Below, in pieces: positions 32,705-37,969 of a stretch of DNA of 37,969 nt. A program made the position numbers and the translations under genes. The DNA is from an uncultured Alteromonadaceae bacterium (GTDB taxonomy: Bacteria > Pseudomonadota > Gammaproteobacteria > Enterobacterales > Alteromonadaceae), in assembly GCA_950073835.1 (NCBI GenBank), contig CATMRP010000027.1, positions 1 to 37,969 on the forward strand. Reading direction: 5' to 3'. Position 1 is the stretch's first letter; each line of letters starts with the position of its first letter. The notes beneath the pieces were generated by a model that was not told the origin of the DNA, made no database searches, and worked only from the letters and a program-made list of their open reading frames with translations.

Positions 32705-34539
32705 ATCAGTCCCGGCTAGCAGTAATCACCCTGACATTTTTTGCCCTGTTATTCACTACGGTGGCTTCGGCCCAGTTAAGTGACAATAATATGGAGGATC
32801 TGTTTAGCGACGAACCGTCATTTCTGCCGGTAGAAGAAGCCTTTGTTTTTGATTTTTCGCAAAAAGGCGACACCCTGGTTGTACGCTTTGACATCGCTGA
32901 CGGCTATTACCTGTACAAAAAGCAATTTAAGGTGTCGACCAAAAATGCCATGCTGGGCGAACCGGTATTTCCCCCGGCTGAGCAGATTGAAGATGAGTTC
33001 TTTGGCATTTCTGAGGTGTTTTATAACGCGGTGTCGTTCAGTTACCCCATTACCGAAACCGTACAGGATGGCGTGGTTAAACTGCGCTATCAGGGCTGTG
33101 CCAGCGCCGGGTTATGTTACCCACCCACCACCAAGGTGATTTACCTCAACGAATTTCAGGGCGCGAGTGTCACCGGTGAGTTAAGTGGCGGCGAAGCGCA
33201 AACGTCCCCGGCACCAGCGCAAACGGTCAGCGAGCAATACGATCTGGCTAGTCTTCTGCAGTCCGATGAAAACCTGCCTCTCACTCTGCTGCTGTTCTTG
33301 GCGCTGGGGATAGGACTGGCTTTCACGCCCTGCGTATTTCCCATGTACCCTATTGTGTCGGGTATCGTTATTGGCCAGGGCAAAGACATTAAAATGTCCC
33401 GCGCGTTTACGCTCGCCTTTGTGTATGTGCAGGGCATGGCCATTATGTATTCATTGCTGGGCCTGGTAGTTGCCTCAGCCGGCGTGCAGTTTCAGGCATC
33501 GCTGCAGAGTCCGTACATCCTCGGCACCTTTATTGTGGTTTTTGTAGCGCTGGCCGCCGCTATGTTTGGTGCCTACGAAATTCAGTTACCCAATAAGTGG
33601 CAGGAAAAAGTCAGTGGCATGAGCAACACTCAGCAACGGGGCAGCCTGGTGGGCGTATTTGTGATGGGTATCCTGTCTGGCTTAATTGCCTCGCCCTGCA
33701 CCACAGCGCCACTCACCGGTGTACTGATATTTATCGCCCAGAGCGGCGACATGACACTTGGCTTCCTGGCGCTTTACGCCCTCAGTCTGGGTATGGGGAT
33801 CCCGCTGATTATCTTTGCCATGACCGGCGGCAAGCTACTACCGAAAGCCGGTAACTGGATGAACATTATCAAAACCACCTTTGGCTTTATGCTACTGGCC
33901 GTCGCGATTGTGTTTGTTGAACGACTGTGGAACTCAGACTACAGCATGCTGCTCTGGTCAGCGCTTGGTCTGGGCGCTTTCAGCTATTATCAGGTGGTTA
34001 ATCAGCCAAGCACTGCTTCCTTTGCCAAAGGCGTGCGATCACTGGTGATTTTTCTCGGCCTGTTTATATCCGCAATGCTGGGCTATAACACTTTGTTTGG
34101 CCAGAGTGGGGCGCATTATGAAACCTCCAAAACTTCCGCCGGAGCAACCGTACAGCCCGCTTCCCACCCAACCTTTATGGTGGTGAAAAACCTTGAGGAT
34201 TTTGAACAAAAACTTGCTGCTGCCAACGCTGAAGGCAAGTCAGTGATGGTTGACCTCTACGCGGACTGGTGTGTGGCCTGTAAAGAGTTTGAAAAATACA
34301 CCTTTGTTGATCCGGCCGTTATTGATGCACTGAGTAACACGGTGTGGATGCAGATAGATTTAACCGACAACACGCCAACCAACCTGGCTTTTCAGGATGC
34401 CTTTGACGTGCTGGGATTGCCCACTATTTTGCTGTTCGACGAAGCCGGCAATGAACTTACCAAAGCCCGGGTAACCGGTATTATGAAGGCGGCACCTTTT
34501 GCACAGCATGTAACTAATGCGTTAAACAAAAATCAATAG
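32701..34539 (+). CDS. dsbD: Thiol:disulfide interchange protein DsbD
   Basis: A 612-residue inner-membrane reductant carrier. It has a signal peptide (1-~25) and an N-terminal periplasmic domain with the CASAGLC pair. The eight-helix core (about 190-470) carries active Cys in FTPCVFP and ASPCTTAP. A periplasmic thioredoxin-like C-terminal domain has YADWCVACKEFEKYTF. It moves electrons from cytoplasmic thioredoxin to periplasmic DsbC/CcmG-type proteins. The start is a GTG in a GTGA overlap with the cutA stop. All three Cys pairs are intact. Downstream (34540-34620) is very AT-rich, with a weak AAATAAA/TTTATTT dyad and no clear terminator. Confidence 0.97.
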   Translation: MNQSRLAVITLTFFALLFTTVASAQLSDNNMEDLFSDEPSFLPVEEAFVFDFSQKGDTLVVRFDIADGYYLYKKQFKVSTKNAMLGEPVFPPAEQIEDEFFGISEVFYNAVSFSYPITETVQDGVVKLRYQGCASAGLCYPPTTKVIYLNEFQGASVTGELSGGEAQTSPAPAQTVSEQYDLASLLQSDENLPLTLLLFLALGIGLAFTPCVFPMYPIVSGIVIGQGKDIKMSRAFTLAFVYVQGMAIMYSLLGLVVASAGVQFQASLQSPYILGTFIVVFVALAAAMFGAYEIQLPNKWQEKVSGMSNTQQRGSLVGVFVMGILSGLIASPCTTAPLTGVLIFIAQSGDMTLGFLALYALSLGMGIPLIIFAMTGGKLLPKAGNWMNIIKTTFGFMLLAVAIVFVERLWNSDYSMLLWSALGLGAFSYYQVVNQPSTASFAKGVRSLVIFLGLFISAMLGYNTLFGQSGAHYETSKTSAGATVQPASHPTFMVVKNLEDFEQKLAAANAEGKSVMVDLYADWCVACKEFEKYTFVDPAVIDALSNTVWMQIDLTDNTPTNLAFQDAFDVLGLPTILLFDEAGNELTKARVTGIMKAAPFAQHVTNALNKNQ

Positions 34540-34625
34540 CTTACCCTTTTGTATTTATGTATTTTTAAATTTAATGAAATAAAATTTATTTTTATCTATA
34601 TACAAAAAACCTTAATATCATCAAT

Positions 34626-34657
34626 TAGTTGCAACTATCACTAAAGGTAGTTGCAAC
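34626..34657 (+). repeat. Direct repeat TAGTTGCAAC, 22 bp apart
   Basis: TAGTTGCAAC occurs at 34626-34635 and 34648-34657. The first copy extends to the perfect palindrome TAGTTGCAACTA (34626-34637). The 22-bp period is two turns of the helix, so a regulator bound at both would sit on one face. It lies 77-108 bp before the receptor-like gene. Confidence 0.55.
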
Positions 34658-34733
34658 GCATTTAATACTTGCCTACAGTAGCGTCATATATGTACTACAA
34701 TTCATAGCGTTAGCCTGTGGATTAGAGAAAGTC

Positions 34734-35888
34734 ATGAATAAATATTTTGTTGTAGGGATAGCAACAGTTGTTGCTCTGATTCTCGCTCATTTTGTTTCCG
34801 GCGTAGTTGGAGTGCTCGTTGTCGCCGCGGTGGTATTCGCATACGAATATCTGGCGCCAGCCTCACCAGCAAGCAGTGAAAATGCGTCACAAGCTGCGTC
34901 ATCTTCGTCAGCACCCACTGTAAGTCCGCTCGCGGCAGAGCCTGCACTACACAGTGTGGCGCAAACCTCAACACAAGTACTGAGTGACTGCGAGTCAAGC
35001 CTGGCTAATATCATTTCCACTCACAATGACGCAGTAGATACGCTTAGCACCAGTTTTATTGGCCTGCGTGGCCTGGTGGATCAACAAAGTAATACTATTT
35101 TGCAATTGATCAAAGCCGACGATGATAGCGAAGAGCTATACAGTGAACGAATGCGCAGTTTTGCTGAGCGCACCGGCGTAACACTGGACCGCTTTATCCA
35201 AAGCACCGTCGATATGTCGGCCGGGATAATGGAAATTCTCGAGCAAATTACCGCCATTAACGACACCGTGCCATCGGTTATTAAGGCGCTGAAAGACATC
35301 GACAGTATTGCTGCCCAAACCAACTTGCTGGCGCTGAATGCCGCCATAGAGGCTGCCCGTGCAGGGGAACATGGTCGCGGTTTTGCAGTCGTGGCCGATG
35401 AAGTACGCAGCTTGTCCAATCGCTCCGCTCAGTTCAGCGAATCGATTCAGACACAGATTAACAGCATCAACGATAAAATTTCCTCACTGAGCGACCGTAT
35501 CGGTGTGCTGGCGGCCTATGATGTGAGCTATGTCATTGAAGCTAAGAAGGATATTAATCAGGCGCTGGAGCAAATAATTGTTAAGGCCGAACATGATCAA
35601 AATATCACTTCCGGCCTCCATGATCTGTCGATGCAGTTAAACTCGGCGCTGGATAATGCCACCCGTAGTCTGCAATTCGGCGATATTAACCGCCAGTACA
35701 TTGAATACACCATTGGCACCGTAACGCTGCTGAATATGAACCTCGCCGACCTGATGGACGATGCTAATCGCCAGTCGTTTTTAAATGACCCTGAACAATT
35801 CCAGCAAAAAGTAAAATCAGAGTGGGCGGCATTACATAACCCTGTATCATCTTCTTCTGTGGAAGCAGGTGAGATTGAATTGTTTTAA
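34734..35888 (+). CDS. Methyl-accepting chemotaxis-like membrane signalling protein
   Basis: A 384-residue protein. Two hydrophobic segments at about 3-17 and 20-38 form a hairpin with almost no periplasmic part, so it has no external sensor. An Ala/Ser-rich linker (~42-80) follows, then a long helical region with the conserved chemoreceptor tip [20 protein letters not shown] and [14 protein letters not shown] near 190-227. No HAMP domain is seen. The C-terminal part has [13 protein letters not shown], a motif common in receptor-like proteins. I use the ATG at 34734 with AGAGAAA upstream; the frame opens at 34629 but that part is inside the repeat region. It is the first gene before a STAS protein, a phosphatase fusion and cheY, with 10-bp spacing. 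Confidence 0.88.
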   Translation: MNKYFVVGIATVVALILAHFVSGVVGVLVVAAVVFAYEYLAPASPASSENASQAASSSSAPTVSPLAAEPALHSVAQTSTQVLSDCESSLANIISTHNDAVDTLSTSFIGLRGLVDQQSNTILQLIKADDDSEELYSERMRSFAERTGVTLDRFIQSTVDMSAGIMEILEQITAINDTVPSVIKALKDIDSIAAQTNLLALNAAIEAARAGEHGRGFAVVADEVRSLSNRSAQFSESIQTQINSINDKISSLSDRIGVLAAYDVSYVIEAKKDINQALEQIIVKAEHDQNITSGLHDLSMQLNSALDNATRSLQFGDINRQYIEYTIGTVTLLNMNLADLMDDANRQSFLNDPEQFQQKVKSEWAALHNPVSSSSVEAGEIELF

Positions 35889-35898
35889 TGGAGCCGTA

Positions 35899-36183
35899 AT
35901 GAATTCAACAATCTCAGTCCCGGAACGCTTTGACTTTAGTTTTCATAAGACTTTTACCGAGCAGTACAATCAAATTCTGGAAAATAACAAGGGCGGTAAA
36001 ATTACCCTTGATTTCGCTAAGGTGCTCTACCTGGACAGTGCTGCGCTGGGCATGGTGGTCTTACTTAAGAAGCGGGCCAAAGCGAGTGGCTGCGATGTAG
36101 AAATTGTCAACGCTAAAGGCACCGCACTGGAAGTCCTCGAAATTGCCAATTTTGAAAAAATGGTTACGATCCGTAAAAGGTAA
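35899..36183 (+). CDS. STAS-domain anti-sigma-factor antagonist-like protein
   Basis: A 94-residue single STAS domain. VLYLDSAALGMVVLLKKRA holds the phosphorylatable Ser47 in the usual DSxGLG-like position (here DSAALGM). Such proteins (SpoIIAA/RsbV type) bind a partner kinase when unphosphorylated and are reset by a PP2C phosphatase. Both partner domains are present in the next gene, 8 bp downstream. The ATG at 35899 has GGAG six bases upstream; the frame from 35869 overlaps the receptor-like gene. It probably acts in the cytoplasm as the switch protein of this module. Confidence 0.93.
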   Translation: MNSTISVPERFDFSFHKTFTEQYNQILENNKGGKITLDFAKVLYLDSAALGMVVLLKKRAKASGCDVEIVNAKGTALEVLEIANFEKMVTIRKR

Positions 36184-36191
36184 GCACCGGC

Positions 36192-37871
36192 ATGAACTCA
36201 CAACAAACATCCAAACCAACTGACTCGGTACTGGTTGTCGACGATGATCCGATATTTTGTGAGTTACTGGTCTCCGATTTAATGCTTAAACGGGTAAAGG
36301 TTATCTCAGCCTCTTCGTTGGAGGATGCCCGGGAGGTACTTGAGAAGCGCCACTTTGACCTTGTCATTCTGGATAACCATCTGCCAGATGGTCATGGCAC
36401 TGATTTGTTGTCTTCGTTGCAACAAATGGAACCACCGCCCTATGTGATCATGGTATCCATAGATGACCAGCTTACCAGTATCAGTGAAAGCTTTAGTCAG
36501 GGTGTGCACGACTACATCGTTAAGCCGGTCAGCATTGAGTTGTTATGGGAAAAGATCCGTAACCTGCTGACTTTTAAACGTACTAGCCTGGAATTGGCCA
36601 ACAAGTATCAATTGCTCCAACAGTTACTTAGCGAGAAAGCCCAGGAAGAAAGCCTGGCCCAACACGTATACCAGAACATGGCCAACAGCCAGTGTGACTT
36701 GCCGGATTTCGTGGCAGTGCGCAGCCGGCCAATGACGAACTTTAGCGGTGACACCATTTTTTCGCCACCCAACCCCTCTGGCAAGATCCAGATTATTCTG
36801 GCGGATGCCATGGGGCACGGGCTGGCCGCGGCGATTTGTATTATCCCCATTGTCACAACCGCCAAAGCGATGGCGAATAAAGGCAAAACTATCGATGAGA
36901 TTTTTCACGAAATCAATCGAAAATTGTATACAGAAATACCCGATGATCGATTTGTAGCGTTATTAGGAATAGAAATTTGTCCTTATTCCTCAACAGTGAC
37001 CATTGTCAATGCCGGGCTGCCGGACGTTATCTGTTGCTGCATACAAGGTGACGTAAAGCGATTCAGGTCAAAAGCCATGCCGCTAGGCATAATGGAGCCG
37101 GATGATTTCAGTATCAAACCCGAACAAATTCCGCTGGAACAGATACAGCAATTAACGTTATACACCGACGGCATTATTGAACAAACCAATCCGGCTGGAG
37201 AAGCCTATTCATCAGCCAGGTTGATTGCCCGGGCGGAAATGCTGGCAGGCAATCATGAGAGCCTCATCCACATTATGGACGATTGCCTGCAATTTGCTGA
37301 TGGCAATGCCATAGAAGACGATATTACTCTGTGCGTGATTAATGGTGACGCGCTGCGTAATCAGATACAAACCCGCACCTTAGAAGAACCTGAAAGTTTC
37401 GGCGAGATAGATTATCAGTTTTGTGTTAGGGGCAAGGTCATCGCCAGCCTTGATGTGCTTAATCAGGCGATGCACATTATGCAAAATTCGGGATTGCCCA
37501 GAGATCTATGCCAGAAAGCTTTTACCGTGCTGGCCGAACTCATCAATAACGCGCTTGATCATGGCATCCTCCATTTAGACTCAGATCTTAAAAATGACTT
37601 TGAAGGGTTTGCCACCTATCTGGCGTTACGTGAAGAGCGTATGAGCGGCTTGACAAATAAAGATCAGTTAATCATACAAATTTACACAAATTCGACTACG
37701 TTTATAAAGATATCAGTGGAAGACTCCGGTTCGGGTTTTGCGCTTTCTGATAATTCAGCTGTTCAGCAGGGCCTCAGTGGCCGTGGCCTCGGGCTTGTTG
37801 ATGCGATATGTCAGACTGTTGAGCGGAATGCACAAGGCAATCGAACTACCATTTCCATAGCAAGGAATTAA
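36192..37871 (+). CDS. Response regulator / PP2C (SpoIIE) phosphatase / HATPase fusion
   Basis: A 559-residue three-domain protein. The receiver domain (~10-128) has VDDDP, phospho-acceptor Asp in LVILDNHLPDG, Ser in VSIDDQ and Lys in DYIVKPVS. A helical linker (~128-160) leads to the SpoIIE-type PP2C domain (~165-385) with metal-binding SGDTIF, LADAMGHGLAAA, LYTDGIIEQ and EDDITLCVI. The C-terminal RsbW-like ATPase (~410-555) has ELINNALDHG, VEDSGSGF and GRGLGLVDA. The phosphatase should dephosphorylate, and the ATPase domain phosphorylate, the adjacent STAS protein, with the receiver setting the balance. That combination in one chain is inferred from domains. It lies 6 bp before cheY. Confidence 0.93.
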   Translation: MNSQQTSKPTDSVLVVDDDPIFCELLVSDLMLKRVKVISASSLEDAREVLEKRHFDLVILDNHLPDGHGTDLLSSLQQMEPPPYVIMVSIDDQLTSISESFSQGVHDYIVKPVSIELLWEKIRNLLTFKRTSLELANKYQLLQQLLSEKAQEESLAQHVYQNMANSQCDLPDFVAVRSRPMTNFSGDTIFSPPNPSGKIQIILADAMGHGLAAAICIIPIVTTAKAMANKGKTIDEIFHEINRKLYTEIPDDRFVALLGIEICPYSSTVTIVNAGLPDVICCCIQGDVKRFRSKAMPLGIMEPDDFSIKPEQIPLEQIQQLTLYTDGIIEQTNPAGEAYSSARLIARAEMLAGNHESLIHIMDDCLQFADGNAIEDDITLCVINGDALRNQIQTRTLEEPESFGEIDYQFCVRGKVIASLDVLNQAMHIMQNSGLPRDLCQKAFTVLAELINNALDHGILHLDSDLKNDFEGFATYLALREERMSGLTNKDQLIIQIYTNSTTFIKISVEDSGSGFALSDNSAVQQGLSGRGLGLVDAICQTVERNAQGNRTTISIARN

Positions 37872-37877
37872 TACAGT

Positions 37878-37969
37878 ATGAGCAAAAAAATCCTAATCGT
37901 TGACGACTCTATGTCAATCCGTCAAATGGTAGAGGTTACCCTGCGAGGGGCCGGCTACAATGTAGATTC
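37878..37969 (+). CDS. cheY: Chemotaxis response regulator CheY (3' end outside window)
   Basis: The first 30 codons of a single-domain receiver are seen: MSKKILIVDDSMSIRQMVEV with the acidic pair VDDS (residues 8-11), then LRGAGYNVD. This opening, with DDSMSIRQM, is typical of CheY proteins of accessory chemosensory operons. The rest, including the phospho-acceptor Asp, is beyond the window. GGAA lies ten bases before the ATG, and the gene follows the phosphatase fusion by 6 bp, so cheA, cheW or other che genes probably come next. Confidence 0.85.
   Translation, partial: MSKKILIVDDSMSIRQMVEVTLRGAGYNVD

Noticed and set aside
33170..33179. TCACCGGTGA, a CCGGT-centred palindrome
   Set aside because: It is inside the dsbD coding region, differs in the outer half-site bases and is not near a promoter.

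Overview
The window looks like chromosomal DNA of a marine gammaproteobacterium, most likely from the Alteromonadaceae. This rests on the TonB-Xanth-Caul type receptor, a TRAP uptake system for hexuronates, a groESL/fxsA/cutA/dsbD neighbourhood of gammaproteobacterial type, and an accessory chemosensory operon. The genus cannot be fixed from the sequence alone. I saw no tRNA, rRNA, CRISPR array, transposase or integrase.

Layout. (1) 1-1.7 kb: the end of an NADPH-dependent FMN reductase gene, an AraC-type regulator and a divergent DUF3224 gene. (2) 1.74-3.9 kb: groES-groEL with a clear heat-shock (sigma-32) promoter. (3) 3.97-10.4 kb, minus strand: a tight operon of exported pectin enzymes, GH105 - GH43 - esterase - GH28 polygalacturonase - CE8 pectinesterase. 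(4) 10.4-14.45 kb, plus strand: a TonB-dependent receptor, a strong terminator, and a CE12 rhamnogalacturonan acetylesterase. (5) 14.5-18.7 kb, minus strand: genes with no obvious pectin role (alpha/beta hydrolase, LytS-type kinase, LytTR regulator, cytidylyltransferase, SDR). (6) 18.9-24.8 kb, minus strand: uxaA - uxaC - UxuB-type reductase - kdgA - kdgK, the galacturonate-to-pyruvate pathway. (7) 24.9-26 kb: a LacI-family regulator. (8) 26.1-30.5 kb, minus strand: kduD - kduI - TRAP transporter P, Q and M subunits. (9) 30.66-31.66 kb: a DUF4861-like lipoprotein. (10) 31.7-34.5 kb: fxsA, cutA, dsbD. (11) 34.7-38 kb: a receptor-like signalling protein, a STAS protein, a response regulator/PP2C phosphatase/ATPase fusion and the start of cheY.

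How it works together. Regions 3, 4 and 6-9 form a pectin utilisation locus. Oligomers would enter through the TonB receptor. They would be de-esterified and trimmed by lipid-anchored or exported CE8, CE12, GH28, GH43 and GH105 enzymes. Monomers would cross the inner membrane by the TRAP transporter and reach 2-keto-3-deoxygluconate through UxaC/reductase/UxaA (saturated galacturonate) or KduI/KduD (unsaturated galacturonate), then KdgK and KdgA. Four palindromes built on TGCCACCGGTGGCA lie at the promoters of the pectin transcription units. They are probably the operators of the LacI-family protein encoded inside the locus.

The main observations are that the whole ~27.7 kb block sits between fxsA and groES, genes that are near neighbours in other gammaproteobacteria; that the operators sit in a repeated arrangement relative to the -35 box; that a UxuB-type reductase takes the place expected for UxaB beside UxaA; and that a partner-switch module is partly fused into one protein beside a chemotaxis operon.
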